From NCBI GenBank assembly GCA_025765595.1, contig JAIVFH010000003.1, positions 1 through 64,000 on the forward strand: a DNA stretch of 64,000 nucleotides, given 5' to 3'. The notes below the pieces were generated by a model that had not been told where the DNA came from, ran no database searches, and worked only from the letters and a program-made list of their open reading frames with translations. The position numbers were made by a program, and so were the translations under genes. Origin of the DNA: Obelidium mucronatum. Its lineage: Eukaryota; Chytridiomycota; Chytridiomycetes; Chytridiales; Chytriomycetaceae. This document shows positions 20,124 to 32,263 of the stretch, piece by piece; within the stretch, counting starts at the first letter, position 1, and the number at the start of each line of letters is the position of its first letter.

Positions 20124-22249
20124 ATGGCCGAAGATAGTAGAGATCCTGACAGTCAAGTTTACTTAGTAGAAAACTATCGGACAGGTAAAGTTGACCAGTT
20201 ACGTCACGTTATTGTTCATGATGCCATTCACCTTGGTATGAATCCTCAAGATTCCACTCTTGAGTTAGCTGAGGCCAGCTATCCGCTTGATTTGTTAGAC
20301 ACTTCAGGAATGTCTAATTCGAGTCTTGAACCTGAACCACAATCTTCATTGCTGCCACGTGATGATGATTCATCGGAAAAATTGGATTCCGAGGGTTCTG
20401 ATTCAGACAAAGAATCCTTGCCAGATTGGGAAGCTAATGACTTTGATATTGCAAAAGCAGTAAAATTGTCACTGCTAGACTCTAGTTCACCCCTTTTGTT
20501 TTTCTTACGTGATCACCTTGCCAAGTTCACTTGGGTAACTCCGGCCCCGAGCCCGGTGCCTACGAAAAGAAACTTGCCTCAGATCCCAAACACTGTCAAG
20601 GAGGCCATGGCAGACCCAGTCTTTGCTGCCTATTGGTTAGCTGCCATGATACGTGAATACAACGAACTCATGAATAATGAGACTTGGGCAGAAACTGTCT
20701 TACCGGAAGGCGCTCGCCTTATGTCAGGCAAGTGGGTTTTTGCTTTCAAAATTTCTGCCAAAGGAATTTTGGAACGTTTTAAAGCCCGCTGGGTTGCACG
20801 CGGATTTTCCCAAGTCAAGAATCTTGATTATTTCAAAACTTACTCACCTGTTGCGCAAACAGAGACTATTTGGTTTCTTATTGCTTTCGCAGTGCTCACA
20901 GGTAAATTTGTTTTCGAAGTGGATGTCCCAAACGCATTTGTACATGGTGAAACAGATACGCAACTGTATCTATAAATGCCGCATGGGTTTAGAAAAGTCA
21001 ATATACATGGGCAAGTAATTGTCTGTAGGCTTGACAAGTCTCTTTACGGGATTCACCAAGCCTCGCGTATTTGGTTTGAAACTCTCATCAATTTTCACAA
21101 ATCTCTCGGGTTTGAGTCTGATCCTGCTGACATTTGTCATCTAATCAAAACTCTACCTCCTAAGGAGCCGAACGGCCCAGAGAACACTTTACAAATGGCT
21201 AGTCATGTTGACGACTTGCTTTACATTACTGAAGATAAAGTTGAAGCTGAATTTCAATTAATGAAGCTGAACCAACGCTTTGGTAAAGGTAAGCAGGGAC
21301 CTGCTGAATGGTTTCTCAAAGTGGAGATTGTTCAATTTGAAGATTCTACGTGGATTGGTCAACCAATTTACACGAAGCAAATTTTAACGTTTGCAGGACT
21401 AGAATATTCTACTGACACGGCACCAAATCCGATGACCAGGAACTGGAAACATGACGATACGTTAGGTTTTCTTAATGTTGCTGAGTCCGCAGCATATCGA
21501 TCTGTGGTCAGGTGCTTACTATACTTAGCAGGGAAGACTCGTCCCGATCTTTCTTGTAGTATTGGCATTCTTTCACAATACCAGACTCAACCTACCAATG
21601 GGGACATGAAAGCGCTCAAACGCGTTCTTCTATATCTCAACGGTACGCGCGATTTGGGAATTTGTTACCAGAAACCAGGTAATGAAATCTTACGCATTGG
21701 TGGGGGAAAGTATTTCCTAAATGATCCTACACTACGGCCAATCTGCTACGCAGATGCAAGCTTTGCTGAAGCTAAAGGACGCGCTTCTAGAACAGGCATT
21801 GTTATTCTCTTCGCTGGCGCTGCAATCATGTGGCAGTCAAGGAAACAGACTACTGTTGCTTTGTCATCCACTGAAGCAGAACTCATTGCGCTCTCTGAAG
21901 CCATACGCGAGATTATCTGGCTATTGCAGCTTATGAAATCTTTGGGTATTTCTGTTCAAGATCATATTGCTATTGATAACACGTCAAGTATTCTCATCAC
22001 TAATGAGGAAGGTCAACATCAACGTATTAAACATATGGACGTGAAAGATAAGAACTTAAACTACCACATTAACAACGGCACAGTGGTCCTTGAGGACACT
22101 CCGACCGAAAACAAATGTGGGCTGATTTCTTAACGAAAGCAGTTGGGCCTACTGAACATCGAGAGGCGACATTCAATCTTGGGTTACGAAGTTTGGCTAT
22201 GTTGCAAGAAGTCAAATCTTCCACCACACCCCAAAACGCAGCCAAGTAA
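20124..22249 (+). pseudogene. copia element 1 RT/RNase H, right copy
   Basis: Mirror of 7,578-9,703. An acidic linker (about 20,200-20,500) precedes RT motifs (GKWVFAFKI, FEVDVPNAFVHG, SLYGIHQASRIW, HVDD) and RNase H (SSTEAELIALSEA). Lesions are TAA at 20,973-20,975 between TQLYL and MPHGF, and a frameshift near 22,115. From there the terminal ADFLTKAVG..AAK runs in another frame to a stop at 22,247-22,249. TETIWFLIAF here versus TETIRFLIAF on the left is one of the few arm differences. Confidence 0.92.
20147..20176 (+). repeat. 30 bp inverted repeat at RT edge of the integrase cassette, right arm
   Basis: Encodes DSQVYLVEN at the start of the RT part. Inverted partner at 18,995-19,024. Confidence 0.85.
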
Positions 22250-22262
22250 TATTGCGGGGGAA

Positions 22263-22889
22263 TGTTGAGTATTACGCATAATAGATACAATATCACTTGC
22301 ACTACTTAACAGAGATTAGAAATAAACTATAAGTTATACGGATTGAATAATTCAACCCGAATCTTTATTGTTAGAATAAAAGGAGTTTCTGTGATTTGAA
22401 CCTGGGGCATAACGCTCTCAAAGCCAGGGCCTTGACCGCTGCACCAAGTCCATCTTTCCTGCATGCTCTCCAAACCAAAACACCATAATACATCGGCCGT
22501 GCGCTGCCGAGATTAAGGGACGCCTTAACCAGAGATGGGTTATGCTTTTGGACCTTGGCAGGATGTGGTTTAACAGCTGCTCACATGTAAAAGACTAAAG
22601 CAACAGTAAAACGCTATAAAAGCGGAGTCTGTGGCAGGGAAAAAGACAACAACTTCTCTCCTGACAAACAATTAACCACATAAAGCTTACATTAGCTCGC
22701 CGCAAATCAACAGTAGCCACATACAATTGGAAGTACTCTCGAAGAGAGGAAAATCTCCACATACAATATCACTACAAAAATCAAAACAACTTTCAACACA
22801 CATCATTACAAAAACACATATACTCTGACCTCAATCGCTCAAATCAACAACAATACACTAATCACAATACAATTAACACTTAGTAAAAC
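22263..22889 (+). repeat. probable 3' LTR of copia element 1
   Basis: Starts TGTTGAGTATTACGC after a purine run (GCGGGGGAA), 14 bp past the RNase H stop. It contains CTATAAAAGCGG at about 22,613 as a promoter-like TATA and could end at ACAATTAACA. No second LTR copy remains, so the right limit is a guess. Confidence 0.5.
22381..22453 (-). other. tRNA-like sequence, right copy
   Basis: Mirror of 7,374-7,446, with A box and B box 44 bp apart. The B box reads GGTTCAAATCA here, one base different from the left. Stems do not pair well. Confidence 0.45.
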
Positions 22890-22911
22890 CACAAAACCAC
22901 TCAAAAGTGCA

Positions 22912-24710
22912 ATGAAACGTACCTTAACAAGCCAAGGTCTTGGTACTTCGGTACGACCGCTGCCGCAGCCACCACCAACAGTACCAAAACCAGCAACGGC
23001 GCCGCGATGCATGTCTCAGAGACTCAGCAAATCACGCACACTGCTTGTGACGACGCTACTTTGCTCACCGACACTCGACGAAGAAGAAACACATGTTTTT
23101 GGTGAAGAATGGTCATCAGCGACAATCGAAGACAAATTACACGACGTACCACTTACCTCGACGCCAATCTCAAAGACTCCTGAATCACCGAAGACACGGA
23201 ACGCAGCTATGAAGAGCAAATTTCAAGAAGAATGGCTTGCAGCCGAAAAAGCCGAACTCGACGGGCTTGTGGATAACAAGACCTATAGACTTGTCAAAGC
23301 TCCTGACGGCATCAATATTGTTGGCAGCAAATGGGTTTACAAGGTCAAGTTGAACAGCGACGGATCTGTTGAACGTTTTAAGGCGCGTTTAGTCGCTCAG
23401 GGATATACACAACAATTCGGATTGGATTATACGGAAACTCACTCACCGGTTATGCGCGCTGCAACTTTCAGATGGCTTTTATCGCTCACAGCAATCAACG
23501 GGTGGGATACCCGCATGTGCGACGTGAGCACCGCGTACTTGTATGGCGATATCGACGAACCCGTCTACATGAAGCAGCCTCCCGGATACGACGATGGAAC
23601 CGGCAGGGTCTATGAACTCCTAAAAGGACTTTATGGATTAAAACAAGCGGGTCGTATATGGTATAAGAAGTTGACGACTCACCTCAAAGAAACAGGATAT
23701 ACTCAGTCGAAAGCGGACCCGTGCGTCTTCTTTAAGACTGTGGATGGCAAGACTGTATACTTGGCTATCTACGTCGACGACTTGTGTTTCTTTGGTGACC
23801 AAGCACTTATCGATGAGGGCGTGATTTCTCTTAGGAAGGAATTCAAAATGCGAGACTTAGGAAAAATTACCTACACAATCGGAATACAAGTTGAACACGT
23901 GCCCTCCGGAATCTTCATCCACTGGAGCGATTTACAGGGCATTTTTCGCATTATCCAATTTCCACTCCCTTGCCAAGCTCATTTTCACCAACTCCAGCAT
24001 CAGACACCACCCCCCTCTTCAACAACCCATCCCTATACCTTGAAGCCATTGGATGCCTCAACTACGCAGCCATCAACACTCGCCTGGACATCTCTACAGC
24101 TATCTCTTTTCTATCTATCTTCTCCAGCAAACCATCTCAGCAACACTGGGAAGACCTCATGCGCGTCTTCCGCTACATCCATGATACACAAGACCACGGT
24201 ATCTTCTACTCTAAACAAGGCAATTCAAGTCCTATCGGCTACAGTGACGCCGCGTACAACATTCACCATGAAGCTAAGTCGCGGCTTGGCTACATGGTTG
24301 TTCTCGCGGATGGCGTCATCAGCTGGAAATCAACCAAGACTCCAGTCACACCACTCTCATCTACAGAAGCCGAATACATGTCCATCAGCGAATTAGGACG
24401 CGAACTACAGTCTTTTATTCAGCTATACGATACACTCAACATACCACTCGAAAAACCAATTCAAGTATTCGAAGATAACCAGTCTACAATTCATCAATGC
24501 AACAACGACGTATTCTCACATCGATCAAAACACATCAATATTCGATACCATTACATTCGCGAACTAGTCAATTTAAAACAAGTCAAGGTCACTTGGATCA
24601 AGACCGCTGACCAGCCAGCCGACTTACTCACCAAGTGTCTTGGACGCGATCAATTCAAGAAACTTCGTGCCCAATTCGGCATGATGTCTCTTACCGCGAT
24701 TTCAATTTAA
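22912..24710 (+). pseudogene. copia element 2 RT/RNase H, right copy
   Basis: Begins with a Pro/Thr-rich stretch and reads a good copia RT (SKWVYKVKL, RFKARLVAQGYTQQFG, CDVSTAYLYGDI, KGLYGLKQAGRIWYKK, YVDD at ~23,777). Near 23,925 a 25 bp deletion relative to the left copy shifts the frame. RNase H continues in another frame to 24,710 (TEAEYMSISELGRELQSF, SKHINIRYHYIRE, LLTKCLGRDQFKKL). Gag, protease and integrase are missing, so the element was already an internal-deletion derivative before the arms formed. Confidence 0.88.
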
Positions 24711-24906
24711 ACAATTCACAATTCAAGATTGACTTCCGCGATACGCATTGGGGCTAGTCGTGATTTGCCCCTCATAATGCTAAGTCAATTCTATTCAATT
24801 CAATTCGATTTTGATTCTAGACTATAGAAACTTCCATATTTTAAACATACAACGCATATAGAACGATTCAACTATTTATTCAAGTTCAAAAGTACACAAG
24901 AAAACC

Positions 24907-24978
24907 AACCACATAGCTCAATGGTCAGAGCTCAAGTCCGCTACCAAGACAACCCGGGTTCAAGACCTGCTCTGTGCA
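24907..24978 (+). other. tRNA-like sequence in the 3' region of copia element 2
   Basis: An A-box match TAGCTCAATGG (24,914) and B-box match GGTTCAAGACC (24,957) are 43 bp apart. The D arm (GCTC..GAGC) and T arm pair well, but the anticodon arm does not. It lies in about 600 bp of non-coding sequence between the RNase H stop and the purine run before the LTR. It could be a SINE-type head or an internal Pol III promoter. Confidence 0.5.
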
Positions 24979-25314
24979 CTTGTTGATTATTACATATCCG
25001 CCTATGAAGGTTTCACTTCATCCTTGCTTCGCCATTTTAATGGTTGAGCGAGGGACAAGTGTTTTAGTCAGTAAGAATCTGACACAGGGTGCAATAACGC
25101 AAGACCGCACAGAAAGACACAACTCTCAAGCGATTCACACGATCAAGGGGAAGGCACCATCACGTGGCAATCACATGAACTTCGCCGAACCCGAATTAAT
25201 CACCAAGCCTTAATTAATCATTGGCAATTAATCAAGTCACATTCATGTCACATGATCCAAGTCTGATCGTTGTTCAATTCATTCTTTATTCAATCATGTT
25301 CGCTTGAGGGGAAG

Positions 25315-25456
25315 TGTTGGAGGCACATGAAACTCATGTTGCAAGCTCCATGTTTGGGAATAAAGTTTAAGAATTCTCTCCAAAATCTCTCTAGTGTCCA
25401 CAACGATCAGCTCACCTGTCTACAGAACCAGCACCGCTTCCAGTCCCTCTACAACA
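25315..25456 (+). repeat. 3' LTR of truncated copia element 2, right copy
   Basis: TGTTGGAGGCAC..CTCTACAACA, 142 bp, after the purine run GAGGGGAAG. Its end is the outer edge of the palindrome. Confidence 0.7.
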
Positions 25457-25665
25457 CAACCACACCCGAAACCAAGAAATTGCAGTGAACAAATTCAAAT
25501 AAAGCATATGTCTCAATTGTTTTATTGGTCAGGTTGCTAAAAAGCACTAGATCGACATGGGAATTGCTGGGTACTTTTCTGAGATGAACAAATACAATAA
25601 TTGAAATTGGTCATCGCGTCAATGGACTATACTATATTAATATATTCGGAATTGGGAATAAAATC
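25457..25665. other. AT-rich spacer, nothing recognised
   Basis: About 210 bp between the palindrome edge and the next copia element. No coding or repeat signal seen. Confidence 0.5.
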
Positions 25666-28600
25666 TTGACGGCCGCTAGAGTTAACATGGTGAGATCTAT
25701 TCAGCTGATCGATAATCTGGAAGAATTAGAAACATTCCATCAAGCGAATAATAGTAATAGTCAGAAGAGAAAGAAAGTTGAAGTAGAAGTGAAGAATAAG
25801 AGAGCAACAACGCGTTCTACGTACCTCCAATTCCACGTGCAATTTGGGCATATAGGTCAAGAACTGCTATGTAAAACTCTTGATGCTGCTGGAATAACCT
25901 ATGATTTTTCCAGAGACTCCACTGAATGCGTGACTTGTCAATTAGTAAATTTTTGAAGACTCACCACTACAACAGTCTCAACGCCAGCAACACGATTTCT
26001 GCATACGATAGGTGAAGATATATTCCTGCTAAAAGTAGTAGCATGGAATTGAGCGAAATACTGCTCATTCATCATCGATAAATTTACAAAAAAGTGTTGG
26101 GCGCTATGGCTGAATTCTAAAGATGATTTCACAGAAGAATTTATTAAGTTTCTCGAAACAATACAAGCAAATCATAGTAAAAGAATATTGATACTGCAGG
26201 GGGATGGGGGGAGAGTTGCAAGCAAATGCTATAAAAGAATATTGCAAGCGCGCCTCACCTCAAATCAAACTCGTCAAATCGCCAGCCGAAACACAGGCAC
26301 TAAATGGTGGAGTTGACAGACCTCTGGGGTCTATAGAGAAAGAGCTGTGTGTATGTTAGCAACTGCTGGTTTGACGCATAGAATGTTTCATTTTGCAATG
26401 AACTACGCAATAAGACTAGGATCAGTAATACTTAACACAGAAACTGGAAAAACAGATGTGTAGTTTATGTCTACAAATATAGAACAAAGTCAGTTCATGA
26501 AGAATTTCATGTCAGATACCTTGAATCCATATTTCCCGGTCTAAATCTAAGTCCAACTTATTTGAATCCATTGTCAAATCTCAATTTCACAAAATTTGAA
26601 GAAGAAGACAATAGTGGGGATGAAATTAGTGACGACAAAGAGACAGAGTTTAATAATAACTTACCATTTGAGTCTCCAGTCTCGGATGCTGACGCAATTA
26701 TTGAAGATGTTGACTTTGGAGGAATCAAATTCCGTGGTATAATCGAAACTGAACGAGACGAAAGCGGTTAGTAGCTGTTCACTACAACGCAAATAATTAA
26801 AACTACACAAATAATTCCAAAAGACACAACACTTACCAAACCTATGGATGTAACTGGAAGAGTTGGTGATCTGGAGGAGGAGACTGAAGAGGGTTCCTTG
26901 GAGAGAGAAGGTTTGTTTGTCCAAAACTATCAACGCTCTAACCAAAGAAATTACTTAATTAAAATAAGACCTCGACAAAAATGAAGAAGAGGAGATAAAA
27001 GAAATAGATAGGGAAATGGACAAACCCGAAGTGGATAAAGACTTAAACCCACTTAGCGGTAGTAAACCCATTGACGCTAACAAGTACAACTTGCGAACAC
27101 GTAAACCTAAAAATTATGCAAAAAGCACAAAACATAAGTATTCATCAGATGAAAGTGAATGAAATGAATTGCTATTACTGAATGAAGAAATGTCGAGTCT
27201 CTTGCATCTAGCGGAACAAGTCGGGTTATTCGGAGAAAATGGTATAAATTATTGAATTTAATACTCACTTGATAACTGTCACATCCGATTCCATTAGATG
27301 AGATCAATAATAAACTACCGTCGGAGTTGACTGAAGATGAGGCATACACCGCGTTTGCGAACAAAGCAATAAGCTTGACAAGCGAGATTGCGGGCCTATC
27401 TGATGAATTTATCAGGCTATCTATATTGAAAGAAGAATTTGAGCGAGATGGTAGGACTCCACACCCTAACTTACTCAAGAACTTGAATCAAGAAGCTGAT
27501 AAATTAAATCGCAAACTTGATGAGAAAATGGAGACTAGATGGAAAATATAAAACCATTAGTCAACGTGTAAATAGCGCTCGGAAAGGGAAACTCGATATA
27601 GACTGGTCAACAGCCGCTGAGAGTCATATACCTACTGAGAAAACTCACATTTCAGAAGCACCAAGAGCTCCTAAAAGTGTGCGAGAAGCGATGGAAGGTC
27701 GTTTTGCTGCATATTTTAAAAGGGCGATGTTAGCTAAAATGCAATCGCTATTAAAACATGAAGTATGGGAAGAAGAAACCTTACCGCCAGGACGGAAAGC
27801 CATCAGCTCCAAATGGGTGTTTGATTATAAAACTGACCCGCTAGGTATGATTGAGCGATTCAAGTCGCGTCTGGTTGCTGTTGGATCCAGTCAGGTAAAA
27901 GATCACGATTATACAGAAACCCATTCTCCAGTAGTGAAGACTAAAATAATTCGATTTTTAATTGCTATGAGCGCCATGTTGAACTTACACATTGAGCAAC
28001 TTGACGTCGAGACAGCATTTCTATATGGAACGCTGACTGAAACCAATTATATGAAAATGCCGCAAGGGTTTGAAAAATACAAACCTGATGGAACTCCAAA
28101 AGTAGCGAAGCTAGTAAAAAGCCTCTATGGTTTACACCAAGCTGGACGCAAATGGTATAAAGTTCTACGCGACTATTTCCTAAGATTGGGTTTTACGCAG
28201 TTAAAATCAGACGCTTGCACATTTCTTACAATTGATCCTACATCGAAAAACTTGGTGATTGTTTTGATTTATGTAGATGATGTGTTGATAGCAAGTTCTG
28301 ACCGACAAGCGATTGCGACCCTAAAAATTGATATTGGTAAACAATTCAAGATTAAAGATATGGGAGACGCGCAATGGATCCTCAAAATTCAAATTGAAGA
28401 TTGTGGTGACGCGAAGTGGTTGGGACAAGTACAGTATATAACTGCATTGTTGAAGGAGTTTTTTGTTTGGGACTTACCTGAAGACAAATGGAGAACTACT
28501 CCAATGGCGGTAAATTGGGAGCACGATCCAAAAAGCGTTCAGCTTTCGGGGGAGAAAGCAACAGACTACGCTAGCTTAATTGCAAAGCTGATCTACTTGT

Positions 28601-29357
28601 CGACTCAATCGCATCCTGATATTCAATATTCAGTAAATACGTTGGCACAATTCCAGAGAGACTCACGCGAGTGTGACTGGAGTGCAGTGATACGCATTTT
28701 GAAGTACTTGCGATTCACTGTAGACTTGGGTATAACATTCTTCAAGAGTAAAGGAATCGAATCTGTGGTATACATGTCAAATACTGATGAGTTACTAAAC
28801 ATGGAACCGATTGATTTACCTGAAGGTATGAAACCTATGGGCTATACTGATGCCAGTCATGCTATGGAAGATGACAGAAAGTTGCAATCCGGATACATAT
28901 TCATGGTATTTTGCGCTCCAATTATCCCAAGAAGCAACCGACGGTAGCATTGTCTTCATGTGAGGCTGAATTGATTGCACTGGTTGAAGGTACCAAAGAG
29001 GGATCCTGGATTCGAGACTTCTTTAGGGAGTTAGGATTTTAATTGGATGAACCTACGGTAATGCAACAGGACAATCAAGTGGTTATTGCGATAGCGGTGA
29101 ATCCTATACATCATGCAAGGATTAAACATATGGAAGTCAAGAACCACTACATACCTGAAAGCGTAGACAATAGGACCATTATACTCATATATTGTCCGAC
29201 CAATTTGATGATAGCGGATGTTTTGACGAAAGCTCTTCCTGCACCTCAACATTGGAAACTGTTGGAGGTGTGGGGGATGAGACGACTCTCGGAACTAAGA
29301 GATGGTCAAAAGGACAAAGCTCACCTTGCGATATATTCGATCGATGCTGATGAATAA
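25666..29357 (+). pseudogene. copia element 3, degenerate pol
   Basis: Order is as in Ty1/copia. A pre-integrase stretch (YLQFHVQFGHIGQELL, CVTCQL) starts at 25,666. A badly broken integrase follows to about 26,460 (LNSKDDFTEEFIKFL; AGLTHRMFHFAMNYA), then an acidic linker (26,560-27,550). RT at 27,517-28,947 is still well preserved (SSKWVFDYKTD, QLDVETAFLYGTL, SLYGLHQAGRKWYK, YVDD at ~28,270). A frameshift near 28,910 separates RT from RNase H, which ends at 29,357 (CPTNLMIADVLTKALP). No gag or 5' LTR is identified; the left side is next to the palindrome edge. Confidence 0.88.
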
Positions 29358-30236
29358 AAGTGATGAACTATTTTGTGTGTTTTGACGTTTATTGTCTTTG
29401 ACATTTTGAGTTCATGATCGCAGCTGGGTTCGAGTCCCTCGCAAGCACGGCGCCATGGTGGCCTGTGATCAATCACTAAGAATATTCTATAAAATTTGAT
29501 GACAACTTACCCGATGCTGATGTCATGGGGGAGTGACAGAGTATCTGGCTGGTCCAGAACCTGTGTTCGATGAATCAACATCAAATTGTCATTTAATTGT
29601 ATTTAACACTAAATAAATGTATAATTGGTTTATTCAATATATTATGTTACGTATTTATATTCAATCGCCAATGTGTATGCGGTCGTAGTCTGTAGAGAAT
29701 GCAGAGCGTACGCATGTAGCTGGAGATTGATTAAGTAAAAGGGTAATAGAATACTTTATTTGATATAAACACGAGACACATATATTAGTGGTGTTGTAGT
29801 TTAGAGAGTATCTGCTTGCGATCTGAACACCCCTGTGTTTCAGATATGAGGCAATGCCCTATAAATACAGGACATCGCAGAGTTAGTGAAGAATAATATT
29901 TTCGCTACGAAATGAGTGCTACACGCACTTGTGACCCTACGCAGATTCTCTGACATAATCCAATAAATATAAATAGACAATTAAACTAGTTTTTCCATTA
30001 TCTTTATATTTATTGAACCCTAACCCTCGCAGGCACGTACAACTTTCAGATATGCGGTTGAAAGCAATAGTGGCAATAGCCACAACCTGGACGGCATAGT
30101 ACCAGTAGAGCGGGCAGACAATCTTGGTGATATCTGTCGCGCTCCCCTGTTGTTATCCAACTGTTTCCGGCTTCACATCCGGAATTTACAACGGTCCTTT
30201 ATTGGCCAGTGGACCCAGCGGGAAGTCATCTGACGT
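29358..30236. other. 3' end of copia 3 and non-coding sequence
   Basis: A purine run (GGGGGAG, 29,527-29,533) followed by TGACAGAGTATCTGG at 29,534 is a plausible PPT and LTR start. A lone B-box-like GGGTTCGAGTCCC lies at about 29,425. The rest is AT-rich; the LTR end cannot be fixed. Confidence 0.4.
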
Positions 30237-30583
30237 TCAGATTTTCCTGATATCGTTGCCGCTGCGGCTCGAAATTCCGTCCCCATTCCGGAACACACAC
30301 TTTTGGGGGTGCAGAGTTACGAGCAACATACTTGTGAGGAAGTCCCAAATCAAGCAATTGGCGTTCAGGATATCCAACGAAAGAGCATGGCCAAGAAGGT
30401 CCAGTAGCTCCATTCTTGCCTCGTCCTGAGGCTTACAGGTTTCCAAACTTGCAACAGCACGTAAATGCTTGAAAAACTGTTTTCCAAAAGTGCTTTCAAA
30501 CATGGACTTGTATGGTTCAAGTTGTCTTTCAAGCTCGGGTATTTGACGACTGCGTTCTGCAACGCCGTCGGAATCTCATTCAT
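30237..30583 (-). other. unrecognised minus-strand coding-like remnant
   Basis: Two overlapping minus-strand frames (30,583-30,365 and 30,503-30,237). The second reads as a plausible helical protein (QFFKHLRAVASLETC, DEARMELLDLLGHALSLDI), but has no family I can name. No start context or introns can be set. Probably a fragment. Confidence 0.25.
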
Positions 30584-30760
30584 ACATCGTGTTTTGAGAG
30601 GTCATTCGGCCCCCTGGACGTCCGATTCGGAGAGAGCGTTCATTAGACCTATCCCCCTGCAGAGTCCAATTTCAGCGTAAAGCGGAGCATGGCCTCATTA
30701 GATGGACCATGCGCCCACCACAAATGGCGTAACGCAAATTTTCCATATGCAAAAGGCAAC

Positions 30761-32263
30761 ATGATGCTTTTCAAAGCCATTGTTTGCCTCATCTTCGCAG
30801 TTCCAACTTTGGCTTGTACAGCTGCAAATGAATGTAGTTTAGTAACCGATGCCGTCACCATGGAGTGCAGCTCAGCGACGTGCCAGATCGAGTCATGCAA
30901 AGTTGACTTCTCTCCAAATGAGGCACTCGACACCTGTATTCGTGACGGAACTGTCCTTGTCAACGGAACATGTGCTCGAGACAAGCAATGCAAAGCGCCA
31001 ACTGGTGAAGCTGGTGGAAGTGCGACCTGCTCCAACGCCAAAAAAGTGTGTCACACAGTGCGGTGAAAATCCTCTCTGAATTCGAACGGCGATGTCTGTA
31101 TTGGTGATGCACCTCTCGATTTCACCAAGTCATGTTCTCAAACTCGGCAATGCAAAGGTGTAACCTGTGGAAGTGTGGACTGCCTCAACAAAGTGTGCGC
31201 CATTCAGTTATGCCCTGCTGGTCATTCTCTGAATAAAGCGGGAGACGCTTGTACTGCGAACTCAAACGTCGCTCTCGGCAATCCATGTGTTCTGGCTTTA
31301 AGGCAATGCGCCTCTATAACTGATGGAACTGTGGCCTGCAAAAACAGCAAGTGCACCTTTACATCATGCGATCCTGGATACAATCAAATAGGCAGTGGTT
31401 GTAGTGCCATTCTTGTTACCTCAAGTTTGGCTACTGCTACAACCGGAGCTACTACAACCTCAGCTGCTACCACTACCACTCGCTCTCCTACTCCAACTGC
31501 AACATTTAAGTGTGATGTTCAGCCGCAACTTAAGGCTGCGGACAATAAGGCGACTCTCGATGTCGCCTTTTAACAAGGCTTTGTGTCTTCTGTCAAATCT
31601 TTACTGGTAAGATATCTGCAAATATTCCGAAGAAGGCAACTAATGTTTTTAGAGCGCTGGTGTGGAAGCGGTTTGCCAGAATTTTGAGTCCGTTGCTGTG
31701 AACCCTTTCAACCAATGAAAGTCCTGAAAAAAAAATCCTCTGGTAAGAGATGAAACTTAAGTCTGATGAAGCTCATTCCTGAAATAGGTCTGTAAAATCA
31801 GAGCTCTCTGCCCAAATTCATCAAGTGTTGCTCCTAAGGAAGCTGTTGACCAAGCCGCCGCTGGTCCAGCGAACTCAGTCGTTGTTGCTAAACTGAGTAT
31901 CGATGACGTCAAAGACTACAAAGAGGCTGGTTTTAACCCACCTGTCGACGCGGCCAGTGGAGTTGGTGTTGCGCGTCGTCAAGCGTCTGGATCTGTTATT
32001 TTCCCAGTTAAATCCAGTGCGGCCGGAAGTGAGCTCTTTCTTCGTTTTGCCGACCGGAAGTTTTTGGAGGTGACTGGCACAAAAACTTATGGTGTTCTTG
32101 ACGGAGTCTTGGTCTCCACCAAAATTGTTTCCTCTGGGGCCTTGGTTGTTAATATCAAGCTGCCTGTCGCTGTTAAGGACATCTGGGTCAACACTGCTAT
32201 CGGAAAGATCTACATTAACTCCGGCAAGGATGTTTTCATCCCAATCTTTACCACAGCCCCATG
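30761..32263 (+). pseudogene. surface protein paralog C, broken, 5' part
   Basis: Starts with a signal peptide (MMLFKAIVCLIFAVPTLA) and continues with the same six-Cys modules as surface protein B. Breaks are a frameshift near 31,050-31,080 and an in-frame TAA at about 31,571. Exon structure is kept: GTAAGATAT at ~31,610, then an exon starting SAGVEAVCQ, then one starting with the VCKIRALCP stretch. It runs to about KIYINSGKDVFIPI and stops at 32,263, where gypsy sequence begins. The Thr stalk is absent and a diverged 3' end lies at 49,441-49,761. Orientation is the same as gene B. Confidence 0.85.

Larger units (their letters stand above)
16095..25456. repeat. right arm of the ~9.4 kb palindrome
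   Basis: Reverse complement of 4,392-13,756. The inner edge CGTCGTCAAGC at 16,095 mirrors 13,756. The arms differ by scattered substitutions (for example Arg/Trp in TETIxFLIAF and Lys/Thr in MFLxPTFE), the 24 bp Thr-repeat indel, and a much more diverged outer 2 kb. These differences argue against an assembly duplication. Confidence 0.95.

Noticed and set aside
4392..25456. Palindrome as an assembly artefact
   Set aside because: The arms differ by point changes, a 24 bp indel, a 25 bp deletion and a diverged outer part, which a duplicated contig would not show. Long reads are still needed for proof.
30016..30027. Telomere-like AACCCTAACCCT
   Set aside because: Only two units, inside a transposon region; not evidence of a telomere.
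30237..30583. VHS-like domain gene
   Set aside because: The helical stretch resembles a VHS segment only loosely; key motifs are not visible, so it is left unnamed.
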